Notes under the pieces: generated by a model
What the model was told of the DNA's origin: nothing
Seen by the model: only the letters and a program-made list of their open reading frames with translations
The model's database searches: none
In this document: one piece after another, positions 1-9,067 of the stretch
Layout of the letters: each line of letters starts with the position of its first letter
Position numbering within the stretch: the stretch's first letter is position 1
Program-made: the position numbers and the translations under genes
Assembly (NCBI GenBank): GCA_002256685.1
Contig: NQJH01000017.1
Span: 1-32,575 of the forward strand
DNA from: Methylococcaceae bacterium NSP1-2
Lineage (GTDB): Bacteria; Pseudomonadota; Gammaproteobacteria; Methylococcales; Methylomonadaceae
Reading direction: 5' to 3'
DNA: 32,575 nt

Positions 1-1762
1 AATTGATGCTAATAAATGGGCAGTCAGTTCACGAGGTTTTAACGGTCGTCGGGCTAATAAATTACTGGTTCTAATCGATGGTCGTAGTGCCTATACTCGT
101 TCTTTTGCTGGCGTATACTGGGAAAATCAGGATGTCATGATGGAAGACATCGACCGTATCGAAGTTATTCGAGGTCCAGGAGCAACCTTATGGGGAGCTA
201 ATGCAGTCAATGGTGTCATCAATATTATTAGCAAAAATTCATCGAAGACACAGGGTGGTTCATTAAATGCAGGCGGCGGCACTGAGGAGCAGGGTTTTGG
301 TTCATTTCGTTATGGCACAAAATTCGGTGCAGATACCACAGCTAGAGCCTACATCAAAGGCTTTAATCGTGGTCAGAACACCTTGTTATCAGGCAACAAA
401 GCGGGTGATGACTGGAGTAAAGTGCAAGGCGGTTTTCGTATGGATTCACAATTAAGCACACAGGATGCGCTAACCGTTCAAGGTGATATTTATCAAACCA
501 ATATCAATCAGTTTTCTTATTATGCACAACTGGCACCCCCTTTTCAGCTTACCGAAAATGATAGCGATCACGCGTATGGCGGTAATCTGCTCGGTAAATT
601 GCAACATACTTTTTCGCCAACGTCGGATTATTCGTTACAGTTTTATTACGATACTTACACGCGCAATGAAGTTCCACTCTATGAAAAACGCGATACACTG
701 GATATTGATTTTCAGCACCGTTTCACTTTATTAGACTGGCATGAAATTGTTTGGGGACTGGACTACCGTTTTGGTCATGACAAACTTATTGGTAAACAAA
801 TACAAAATGGTACAACTCCCTATAATATAAATCCAGCCAGTGTGAATGACCAAGTAATCAGTGGCTTTATTCAGGATGAAATGGCACTGATAGACAATAA
901 ACTCTGGTTAACGATAGGTTCCAAATTTGAACACAACGATTACAGTGGTTTCGAGGGTCAACCCTCCGCGAAGATTATGTGGGCTCCCCATAATCAACAT
1001 CGGCTGTGGGCTAGTGTTTCAAGAGCAGTACGCACACCATCACGCGCAGAACGAGATCTTACCGCACTGAATAGTGTTATTCCTCCACAAACTTTGCCCG
1101 TCTCACCTTTCAGAACACCGACTACGTCGATAGTCATCCAAGGCAATCCTGATTATCACTCTGAAGAAGTTATTACTTATGAATTAGGTTATAGAACAAC
1201 CTTTTCTAAATCGGCTTCTTTGGATGTAACAGGGTTTTACAATAATTACCGTGATCTGCGCTACTCGCGTACAAAGTTGCCGATATTCAATGGTAGATCC
1301 TTGATACAGCCTTTAACGTTTACCAACAATCTACAGGGTGAAACCTATGGTGTCGAAATCGCCACCGTTTGGCAAATGCTGGACTGGTGGCGTTGGGATG
1401 TTAATTACAGTTGGCTTCATACCCAATTGAATTACAGCGGAAGCGGTCCACAAACGGGTATCAGTCCTCAGCAACGTGTTTCAATGCGTGGCGCACTGTC
1501 ACCTCAAAAAGATATTGATTTGGATTTTTGGTTTCGTTATGTGGATACCAATACTGCCGTGGGTACATTTGGCAGTATTGATATCAAACCCTACGTTACA
1601 GTTGATCTGCGTGCGGCATGGCGACCTTATCAAGGCATTGAGTTATCCTTGGTTGGTCAAAACTTGTTGGCACAAAAACACCTAGAATATGTGAACGAAA
1701 ATCAAACCTTACCGACCGCAATCGACCGAGGCATGTACGGAAAAATAAGCTGGAATTTTTGA
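1..1762 (+). CDS. TonB-dependent outer-membrane receptor, 5' partial
   Basis: The reading frame is open from base 2, so the gene begins before the window; the first ATG inside it (137) lies in the plug domain and is not the start. Visible plug motifs are LLVLIDGRS, then DRIEVIRGPGATLWGANAV and NGVINIIS, all typical of TonB-dependent receptors. The rest is a beta-barrel rich in alternating aromatic and polar residues, ending in W-N-F, the terminal Phe used for outer-membrane insertion. The family imports siderophores, vitamin B12, sugars or other large ligands with TonB energy. The ligand cannot be read from the sequence. The TonB box and signal peptide are outside the window. It lies 3 bases upstream of a yfiR-like gene and probably heads that operon, so it may act as part of a sensing pathway rather than only in uptake. 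Confidence 0.93.
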   Translation, partial: IDANKWAVSSRGFNGRRANKLLVLIDGRSAYTRSFAGVYWENQDVMMEDIDRIEVIRGPGATLWGANAVNGVINIISKNSSKTQGGSLNAGGGTEEQGFGSFRYGTKFGADTTARAYIKGFNRGQNTLLSGNKAGDDWSKVQGGFRMDSQLSTQDALTVQGDIYQTNINQFSYYAQLAPPFQLTENDSDHAYGGNLLGKLQHTFSPTSDYSLQFYYDTYTRNEVPLYEKRDTLDIDFQHRFTLLDWHEIVWGLDYRFGHDKLIGKQIQNGTTPYNINPASVNDQVISGFIQDEMALIDNKLWLTIGSKFEHNDYSGFEGQPSAKIMWAPHNQHRLWASVSRAVRTPSRAERDLTALNSVIPPQTLPVSPFRTPTTSIVIQGNPDYHSEEVITYELGYRTTFSKSASLDVTGFYNNYRDLRYSRTKLPIFNGRSLIQPLTFTNNLQGETYGVEIATVWQMLDWWRWDVNYSWLHTQLNYSGSGPQTGISPQQRVSMRGALSPQKDIDLDFWFRYVDTNTAVGTFGSIDIKPYVTVDLRAAWRPYQGIELSLVGQNLLAQKHLEYVNENQTLPTAIDRGMYGKISWNF

Positions 1763-1765
1763 CCA

Positions 1766-2305
1766 ATGATCAAACAGGTCAAAAAATTCCTACTGCCATT
1801 ATTGGGTCTGGGGTTATTGCTCAACACCCAATCGCCCATATTTGCCCAGTCGCTGGAAGAGCAAACGGTCTTAGCGGCTTTGGCACTGAATATTGTGCGT
1901 TTCACCACTTGGCCACCCGAAACACAACTGCAAGAATCTATTGATTTCTGTGTGGTAGGCGATAACGTCGTGCAACAATCTTTTACCAGTATTGACCATA
2001 AAGCGGTGGGCGATAAAACGCTACAAATTATTAACCTATCGCGCTTGCAAAATTTTGAACAGTGTCATGTGCTTTATGTCAGTGAGTTAAAACAGAATAT
2101 TTTGCTACAAGTGTTTGTCGAAATAAAAAAACGTCCGCTACTGACTATCGGCGAAGGCTACGATTTTGCGGCGCAAGGTGGCATGGTTGGCATGGAAAAT
2201 CTAAATGGCAAAATTACACTACATGTCAACCTGCCCGTGATGCGGGAATCAAATTTGAATATCAGCGCACGCTTATTAAAGCTAGCGCATATTATCGGTA
2301 ATTAA
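1766..2305 (+). CDS. YfiR-family (DUF4154) periplasmic protein
   Basis: This 179-residue protein has an N-terminal signal peptide (hydrophobic residues 8-20, likely cleavage after the IFA at about 25-27). The mature part follows the YfiR pattern: an N-terminal ALALNIVRFTTWP segment, a central Cys-containing strand, then LTIGEGYDFAAQGGMVGM and a C-terminal ARLLKLAHII. In Pseudomonas, YfiR is a periplasmic repressor that binds the sensor domain of the diguanylate cyclase YfiN. Here the next gene encodes a kinase with a YfiN-like periplasmic domain, so the same control is likely. Only two cysteines remain in the mature region (C62 and C100), fewer than the four of the Pseudomonas protein, so at most one disulfide can form. 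The start at 1766 is 3 bases after the receptor stop and is needed for the signal peptide. Confidence 0.85.
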   Translation: MIKQVKKFLLPLLGLGLLLNTQSPIFAQSLEEQTVLAALALNIVRFTTWPPETQLQESIDFCVVGDNVVQQSFTSIDHKAVGDKTLQIINLSRLQNFEQCHVLYVSELKQNILLQVFVEIKKRPLLTIGEGYDFAAQGGMVGMENLNGKITLHVNLPVMRESNLNISARLLKLAHIIGN

Positions 2306-2309
2306 AATT

Positions 2310-5300
2310 ATGGCTATGAAATGGTTTAAGAATGCGCCGATACGGATAAAACTCATTTTAATCATGACTTTAACTACGATGCTGGCTCTATTTTTGGCAA
2401 CATCTGCCGTAGTGATTAACGAATACTTCACCAAAAAAGACGACACCGAAAAACAACTGGTATTAATCGCGGATATTATTGCGTGGAACGGTTCTGCCTC
2501 CTTGACTTTTCATGATGTTCAAACTGCTCAAGAAATGCTAAAAGGACTTAATAGCCAACCTAGCTTGCTGTCTGCTGATTTATATGACAATGCTGGCAAT
2601 GTTTTTGCATCGTACCAATCACCCAAAAAGTTGAAACCGAGCTTATCCAACATAGACATTAAAACGCTTATTAGCGTTTCGCAAAACCACGCGCCTCCAC
2701 AAAACCTGATTCAATCCCTGCACACCCAATTAACAGATTGGTATAGCCTAGTATTCAAACCCAGTATTAAAGAGCTAGGGTCACCACTTTATAAACAAAC
2801 TATTATTTATGATGACCATAATACCCTACATTTGCTCAGGCCCATTTTGTTGGATGGTGAACTGCAAGGTATTTTACATTTAGCCGATGATCAAAGTGGT
2901 TTGCAGGCGTTACTCGATAGATTTTATTTAATTATTAGTCTGATTGTCGCTTTTACAGGACTATCCCTTTTTATTGTTTCTACTAAATTACAACAAGTTT
3001 TTCTTGCTCCGCTATTAGAACTGATGCACGCCATGCAGACGGTTACTCATGAGAAAAATTTTACTCACCGCATCACGAAAATCAACGCTGATGAATTTGG
3101 CGAAATGGCGACTGTTTATAACACCATGTTGACTGAAATTCAGCAGCGCGACCAACAGTTGAGTCAACATCGAGCGCATCTGGAACAACAGGTGATTAGT
3201 CGTACCAAAGAATTATCGGAAAAAAATCAGAGCCTTGAAACTGCTATTCAGGATGCAATCACCGCAAAAGAAGGGGCTGAATCCGCCAGTAAAGCAAAAT
3301 CACAGTTTCTTGCCAGCATGAGCCATGAAATTCGTACACCGATAAATGGCGTACTTGGTATGACTGAACTGTTACTTAATACCGAACTTAATAGCCGTCA
3401 AATACGCTTAGCAGAAACTTCTTTTCGTTCTGCCGAAACATTACTAGGGATTATTAATAATATTTTGGATTTTTCTAAAATTGAGGCGGGGAAATTTTCG
3501 CTAGTTTATAGCGATATTGATTTGCGCGATTTACTGGAAGAAACAGCAGCAATGCTGTCGATTCAAGCACATAATAAAGGGCTGGAGTTAATTTTAAATT
3601 TACCCAATGAATTAAACGGCATAGTGCGTTGCGATGCAGAGAGACTGCGGCAAATATTAATTAATTTATTGAGTAATGCGATTAAATTTACCGAGCACGG
3701 CGAGGTTCAATTAAAAGTCACGCTATTAAATAGCACTGATAAACGGCAAGAATTATTGTTCGAAGTGATAGATACAGGTTCTGGTATTGCTGCTGAACAA
3801 CAACTGTTTATTTTTGATAGTTTTACGCAAGTGGATAACACGACCACACGGCGTTTCGGTGGCACGGGTTTAGGGTTGACCATTTCTAAACAATTAGTAG
3901 AGATAATGGATGGGCAGTTGGAGCTGAGTAGCACAGTGGGCAAAGGCTCTTGTTTCCACTTTCGCCTGACTTTAGAGCAGAACCAACAAACGGTACCTGA
4001 AAAACAGGATATTAATGTGCTACAAGGCTTAGCGGTGCTAGTGGTTGATGACAATGCCACTCATCGCGGTGTTCTTTGTAAGCAATTATCCTATTGGGGT
4101 ATGCACTGTGAGTGTGTGGAAAATGGCGAACTGGCTTTAAATGCCTTGCTCAAGGCGGCACTTCTACATAGACCTTTTCAAATCGTGGTGTTGGATTGGC
4201 ACATGCCGCGTATGGAAGGACCCGAACTGGCACTGGCGATTAGGGCAGAACCGCTGATACCTAAGTTATCAATCGTGTTATTAAGTTCAGATAACCTAAT
4301 ATTAAAAAGCAACAAAGATCATGACTATAAAATTGATTACTTTTTGAATAAACCTGTCACACAAAAAAAACTATTGCATTGTTTATTAGAGTTATTGAAT
4401 ATTAGGCAAAATCAGCAGCAATATGAACTTCAGTCGATGATAAAAAAACACATTAAATTAGCCGCCAATATATTGGTAGCCGAAGATAATCTGATTAATC
4501 AAGAAGTCTGCATGGGAATGTTACGCGCTATTGGCTGTCAGGTGCAGATAGCCGATAATGGCAAGAATGCAGTTCAGGCATTTGAACAAGGTCACTATGA
4601 TTTGATTTTAATGGATTGTCACATGCCAGACATGGATGGTTTTCAAAGTACGAGTGCTATTCGGCAACTTGAACAACTGTCCAGCAACTCTACCCATATT
4701 CCGATTATTGCGTTAACGGCTAAGCCTTTTAATCAACAACAACTGCAAATGACACTGGAAAAATGGCTACCTTCTCAAGAAAGTGAGATAGGGAAAACGA
4801 CCAGCATAGTAATCGAAACACCACTTATAAAAATGCCCAAATCTATTCTCAATACTGAAGCACTTGAAAATTTACGCCCCTTAATCACAGCCACTGGCGA
4901 AAGTGTGCTGAACAAGGCGATAGGGCTGTTTTTGAGTAGTGTGACAGAACAGCTGACTAACATGGGCAATGCGTTAAATAATCAAGATGCTAAGACCTTA
5001 ACTAAAATTGCCCATAGCTTTAAATCGGCTTGTGCCAACTTAGGAGCGCAAAACCTAGCCGATTATGCCGCTGCTATTGAAACACTGGCTAGGGCAGGGC
5101 AATTGCAAGGTGTTGGGGTGTTAATAACAACAATAACAAATGAATTACCCGCCATTTTAACGGCATTAAATGAAGAAATTACCCGTCTCCCTACTACACA
5201 AATTATACAAACTGTATCTGCTCTACAACAGAAGCGAATTTTACTCGTCGATGATGAATTAAGTTTTCGCTTAGTGAGTCGTGAAGCCTTGCAAGCCGCC

Positions 5301-7724
5301 GGTTTTATTATTGATGAAGCGGTTAATGGTCACCAAGCTTTGGAAAAAGTTAAGCAACAGTTACCTGATGTGATACTGCTCGATGCCATCATGGATGATG
5401 GACTGGATGGTTTTGAAACCTGCGTACTATTACGAGAAGTATCAGGCATGACCGATGTACCTATCATTATGTCAACTGGCTTAGGTGATATAGCGTCTAT
5501 TAATCGCGCTTTTGATGTAGGAGCGACTGATTTTATTATTAAGCCGCTTAACTATCCTCTTATTATTCATCGGTTAAATTTCATTTTAAGAGCGGGTCAC
5601 AATACCGCTGAATTGAGAAACAGTAAAATTCAACTAACAGCGGCGCAACGGATAGCACGTTTAGGTTATTGGACGTGGAATACAAAAACGAATCACTTTG
5701 AAATTTCTGCCCATTTGGCAAAATTGTGTGGGATTAAACTAGAAAGCTTTGATTATACGCAGGATTGTTTTTTTCAACTGGTTCATCACCAAGACCGCGA
5801 TTTTGTGAAAAAACTCTTTGCTAAGGTCTCGCAAGGTCAGTCAGAACAAAAAGCAGATTTTCGCTTACAAGTAGTCGATGCTGACCCTATTGTTGTTCAC
5901 CAGGAAATAGATGCCATCAACGATTCTGGTGAGCCCATTATTATCGGTACCATACAAGATATTACTGCCCGCATACAGGCAGAAGCCGAGCTTAGCATTG
6001 CCGCAATTGCCTTTGAGTCACAGGAAGGCATGATGATTACAGACAACCAATGTGTTGTTTTGCGCGTTAATCAGGCTTTTACCGACATCACTGGCTACAC
6101 GGCTAACGAAATTATCGGTAAGTCTCCGCGTAATCTCCGTTCAGGTCGTCATGATAAAGATTTTTATAATAAAATGTGGTGCAGTATTAACCAGACAAAT
6201 TCGTGGGCTGGTGAAATATGGAATCGACGTAAAAACAGTGAAGTTTTTCCGGTGTGGTTAACCATCTCCGCCGTCAAAAACTATAATGACAAAGTGACGC
6301 ATTATGTTAGTTCCTACACCGACATTTCTGAACGCAAAGCCAACGAGGAACAAATCAAACAACTCGCCTTCTATGATCCACTCACTGGACTTGCCAACCG
6401 ACGACTACTGTTAGAACAACTAAAACACAGCATCAACATAGAACGACGCGAAGGCAAACAACTAGCACTGCTGATGCTTGATCTGGATCGCTTCAAAAAT
6501 GTCAACGATAGATGGGGGCATCTTGCAGGCGATGAATTACTGCAACAAGTGGCGCAACGTATCAAAGCAAAATTGCGTGATGTGGATATGGTTGCACGTT
6601 TAGGTGGGGATGAATTTGTGGTGTTGCTGGAAAATATCAGTCACTCAGAAGATGCAGCTCGCATTGCCCAAATGATCATCGCCGATTTAGCCAAACCTTT
6701 TAGATTAATGCAAAGTGACAATGCGCGAATCGGTACTAGCATCGGTATTGCTTTGTACCCACAGCACGGTGACTCTGCACAAATCCTGATGGATAATGCG
6801 GATATTGCGCTGTATCAAGCTAAAGCGCAGGGGCGAGGTTGTTATGCTTACTTTTCAGAAGAGCTGACCCATGCTGTTCGAGAACGCATTGCATTAGAAT
6901 CACGTTTGCAAAAAGCAATTGAATTGCAGGAATTTCGCGTTTTCTTTCAGCCACAAGTGAATATTATTACTGGGCATATTACGGGAGCAGAAGCCCTAGT
7001 GCGTTGGCAAGATCCTATTGAGGGTTTGATACAACCCAACCAGTTTATTCCCCTCGCCGAAGAAACTAATCTAATTATTGAAATAGGGGAGTGGGTATTA
7101 CGCGAAACCTGTAAACAAGGTCGGCAATGGTTGGATGCAGGATTAGCACCATTAATCTTAGCCGTTAATGTGTCATCTAAGCAGTTTCGTCATATTAACA
7201 TAGTTGATTTAGTGACTCAGGTACTACATGAAACAGGCTTTCCGGCTCAGCAGTTGGAATTGGAAATAACGGAAAGTGGTTTGATGGAGTGCCAAGATAA
7301 TCAAACTGATGATAACCTGATGGTGAATAAAAATGGGGTTATTAGCATTCTAAATGACCTGCGTGCACTGGGTGTTCGCCTTGCTATTGATGATTTTGGT
7401 ACGGGCTATTCATCTTTAGCCTATCTCAAACGCTTCCCCTTGGATGTGTTGAAAATCGACAAGAGCTTTATTGATGACATTCCTAACTTAAAAGATGATA
7501 TGGAAATTGCTGCCACCATTATTGCAATGGGACGTAACTTAGGCTTTCAAGTGTTAGCCGAAGGCGTGGAAACTGCGGAACAATTGGCTTTTTTACAAGA
7601 AAAAGGCTGTGACACTTATCAAGGCTTTTTCAAAAATAAACCGATGCCAGCAGAAGCCTTTGCCAACTTATTGCGAGAAGACCGTACCCTGCCTTCGATT
7701 AATATAGATAACATCTCTATCTAA
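2310..7724 (+). CDS. CHASE8-HAMP hybrid histidine kinase with three receivers, HPt, PAS-PAS and GGDEF-EAL
   Basis: This 1804-residue inner-membrane signalling protein contains, in order: TM1 (about 10-32); a periplasmic CHASE8-like sensor (about 37-200); TM2 (205-226); HAMP (about 227-281); a HisKA domain with phospho-His H339 in MSHEIRTP; an HATPase domain (N box about 455, DTGSGI at 488, FGGTGLGL at 516); receiver 1 (D580, D629, K681); receiver 2 (D726, D769 in MDCHMPDMDG); HPt (H902 in AHSFKSACANLG); receiver 3 (D981, D1025); two PAS domains (about 1110-1345); GGDEF at 1432-1436 with an intact RxxD inhibitory site five residues before it; and EAL at 1561-1563. The EAL domain keeps the other expected catalytic motifs (IDDFGTGYSS, KIDKSFI, AEGVET). 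Both cyclase and phosphodiesterase could therefore be active. The gene follows yfiR by 4 bases with no clear Shine-Dalgarno; ATG 2316 is an alternative start. Confidence 0.93.
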   Translation: MAMKWFKNAPIRIKLILIMTLTTMLALFLATSAVVINEYFTKKDDTEKQLVLIADIIAWNGSASLTFHDVQTAQEMLKGLNSQPSLLSADLYDNAGNVFASYQSPKKLKPSLSNIDIKTLISVSQNHAPPQNLIQSLHTQLTDWYSLVFKPSIKELGSPLYKQTIIYDDHNTLHLLRPILLDGELQGILHLADDQSGLQALLDRFYLIISLIVAFTGLSLFIVSTKLQQVFLAPLLELMHAMQTVTHEKNFTHRITKINADEFGEMATVYNTMLTEIQQRDQQLSQHRAHLEQQVISRTKELSEKNQSLETAIQDAITAKEGAESASKAKSQFLASMSHEIRTPINGVLGMTELLLNTELNSRQIRLAETSFRSAETLLGIINNILDFSKIEAGKFSLVYSDIDLRDLLEETAAMLSIQAHNKGLELILNLPNELNGIVRCDAERLRQILINLLSNAIKFTEHGEVQLKVTLLNSTDKRQELLFEVIDTGSGIAAEQQLFIFDSFTQVDNTTTRRFGGTGLGLTISKQLVEIMDGQLELSSTVGKGSCFHFRLTLEQNQQTVPEKQDINVLQGLAVLVVDDNATHRGVLCKQLSYWGMHCECVENGELALNALLKAALLHRPFQIVVLDWHMPRMEGPELALAIRAEPLIPKLSIVLLSSDNLILKSNKDHDYKIDYFLNKPVTQKKLLHCLLELLNIRQNQQQYELQSMIKKHIKLAANILVAEDNLINQEVCMGMLRAIGCQVQIADNGKNAVQAFEQGHYDLILMDCHMPDMDGFQSTSAIRQLEQLSSNSTHIPIIALTAKPFNQQQLQMTLEKWLPSQESEIGKTTSIVIETPLIKMPKSILNTEALENLRPLITATGESVLNKAIGLFLSSVTEQLTNMGNALNNQDAKTLTKIAHSFKSACANLGAQNLADYAAAIETLARAGQLQGVGVLITTITNELPAILTALNEEITRLPTTQIIQTVSALQQKRILLVDDELSFRLVSREALQAAGFIIDEAVNGHQALEKVKQQLPDVILLDAIMDDGLDGFETCVLLREVSGMTDVPIIMSTGLGDIASINRAFDVGATDFIIKPLNYPLIIHRLNFILRAGHNTAELRNSKIQLTAAQRIARLGYWTWNTKTNHFEISAHLAKLCGIKLESFDYTQDCFFQLVHHQDRDFVKKLFAKVSQGQSEQKADFRLQVVDADPIVVHQEIDAINDSGEPIIIGTIQDITARIQAEAELSIAAIAFESQEGMMITDNQCVVLRVNQAFTDITGYTANEIIGKSPRNLRSGRHDKDFYNKMWCSINQTNSWAGEIWNRRKNSEVFPVWLTISAVKNYNDKVTHYVSSYTDISERKANEEQIKQLAFYDPLTGLANRRLLLEQLKHSINIERREGKQLALLMLDLDRFKNVNDRWGHLAGDELLQQVAQRIKAKLRDVDMVARLGGDEFVVLLENISHSEDAARIAQMIIADLAKPFRLMQSDNARIGTSIGIALYPQHGDSAQILMDNADIALYQAKAQGRGCYAYFSEELTHAVRERIALESRLQKAIELQEFRVFFQPQVNIITGHITGAEALVRWQDPIEGLIQPNQFIPLAEETNLIIEIGEWVLRETCKQGRQWLDAGLAPLILAVNVSSKQFRHINIVDLVTQVLHETGFPAQQLELEITESGLMECQDNQTDDNLMVNKNGVISILNDLRALGVRLAIDDFGTGYSSLAYLKRFPLDVLKIDKSFIDDIPNLKDDMEIAATIIAMGRNLGFQVLAEGVETAEQLAFLQEKGCDTYQGFFKNKPMPAEAFANLLREDRTLPSINIDNISI

Positions 7725-7735
7725 ACGCTATTTAA

Positions 7736-8659
7736 CTATTTTCGATTTAATTGATCATAGACAACAACTTGATTTTTGCCATGCGCTTTAGCAAAGTAAA
7801 GCGCGTCATCGGCATTTTTTACGATGCTAATCATGGTGTCGCTAGGCGTACAATGGGCAACACCAAAACTACAAGTACAATGCCCCACCACTGAAAAAGA
7901 ATGATCAGCAATTATTTTGCATAATTTTTTGACAAAAGTAATCGTATTATTCAAGCTTTTTAGGTGTGGCACAATAATCATGAATTCCTCACCACCCCAA
8001 CGACCAAAACAATCTGAGAGGCGAATATTATCATTGATTAATTGCGCCATCTCTATCAAAACCACATCGCCTACTAAATGACCCTGCGTATCGTTAATTT
8101 TTTTGAAGTCATCAATATCAATTAATACCACACTAAACAAACTATTATAACGCGCCATATCGTAAATTTGTGCGTCCAAAACGTGGTTAAGGTGACTACG
8201 ATTGAACACTTTGGTGAGTTCATCATGTCGGTTGATTTCTACGAGTTCTTTGTTTTTTATCGCTAATAACGCATGAGCTTCTGCTAAACGGTTTTGCATG
8301 GCTTTCAGTTCGCAAATATCGACTTCAATAGTATATTTGACGGTTCGGTCATCTGACCAACATAAGGTTTTTTCATGATGCTGATACCAACAATCATTGT
8401 ATTCATTAAAACGTTCAAAAATTAGAGTGGTGTTATTAGGCTTACCCTGTTCATCAACTAATTGTTTAATTTTGCAATAATGACAAGGCGAATCTTCCTT
8501 ATAGATGGCTTCGTAGCAAACTTTATTGACACAGTCGCCATGCGCTTCTTTATACCTACGATTAGCATAAATGACTTGATAGGTTTTAATATCAACCACA
8601 TAAACACCAAAAGGAAACATCTCAAATAATGCTTCAAAAAGGTGGTTTTCTACCATCAT
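7736..8659 (-). CDS. PAS-GGDEF diguanylate cyclase with four-cysteine PAS domain
   Basis: This 307-residue soluble protein has an N-terminal PAS domain (about 8-120), a short helical linker and a GGDEF domain. The active loop reads GGEEF at residues 222-226, preceded five residues earlier by R-L-S-D, an intact RxxD product-inhibition site, so it should make c-di-GMP. The PAS domain carries C43, C48, C59 and C62 (C-x4-C-x10-C-x2-C), a spacing that could hold a metal or an iron-sulfur cluster; similar Cys patterns occur in some other PAS domains. It has no receiver or membrane segment. Its ATG overlaps the stop of the CheY-like gene (ATGA, 8659-8656), so the two are translationally coupled. It ends 11 bases from the convergent kinase gene and no terminator is evident between them. 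Confidence 0.92.
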   Translation of the reverse strand: MMVENHLFEALFEMFPFGVYVVDIKTYQVIYANRRYKEAHGDCVNKVCYEAIYKEDSPCHYCKIKQLVDEQGKPNNTTLIFERFNEYNDCWYQHHEKTLCWSDDRTVKYTIEVDICELKAMQNRLAEAHALLAIKNKELVEINRHDELTKVFNRSHLNHVLDAQIYDMARYNSLFSVVLIDIDDFKKINDTQGHLVGDVVLIEMAQLINDNIRLSDCFGRWGGEEFMIIVPHLKSLNNTITFVKKLCKIIADHSFSVVGHCTCSFGVAHCTPSDTMISIVKNADDALYFAKAHGKNQVVVYDQLNRK

Positions 8660-9033
8660 AATTTATATTTCTCGTAAACTTGATTGATCATTTCTGCCAA
8701 CTTATCGGCTTTAATGGGTTTTAAAATGTAACCTTTCGCACCGATGTCAATCGACTCAATCACCATTTGTTCTTGTCCATGCGAAGTGACCATAATAATT
8801 AACGCTTTGGGAAAACGATTAATAATTTGTCGTGTGGCTTCTATGCCATCCATATCGGGCATGGTGATGTCCATTGTTACCATATCAGGTTGATATTGTT
8901 GGTAATAGGCTAAAGCCTCCGTACCTGTCTTGCAGGAACAAATAACGGAATGCCCTATTTGTTCTAAAATTTGCGTTAATTTTTTGATGGTAATGGATGA
9001 ATCATCCACCACCATAACGCGTAAGCTATCCAT
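8656..9033 (-). CDS. CheY-like single-domain response regulator
   Basis: The protein is 125 residues from ATG 9033, which is preceded by a strong Shine-Dalgarno (GGCAGGAGAA). A longer open frame starts at 9087, but it would overlap cheX and lacks such a site. The fold is a complete receiver: acidic pair D10/D11, phospho-acceptor D55 in TMDITMPDMDG, T83 and K105 in LKPIKA. There is no output domain. The likely phosphate donor is the CheA-like kinase two genes upstream and the likely phosphatase is the CheX between them. The target of the phosphorylated form is unknown; the coupled downstream diguanylate cyclase is an obvious candidate (inference). Confidence 0.92.
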   Translation of the reverse strand: MDSLRVMVVDDSSITIKKLTQILEQIGHSVICSCKTGTEALAYYQQYQPDMVTMDITMPDMDGIEATRQIINRFPKALIIMVTSHGQEQMVIESIDIGAKGYILKPIKADKLAEMINQVYEKYKL

Positions 9034-9067
9034 GTAGTTCTCCTGCCTTATTTGGTTCTGTATAAAG

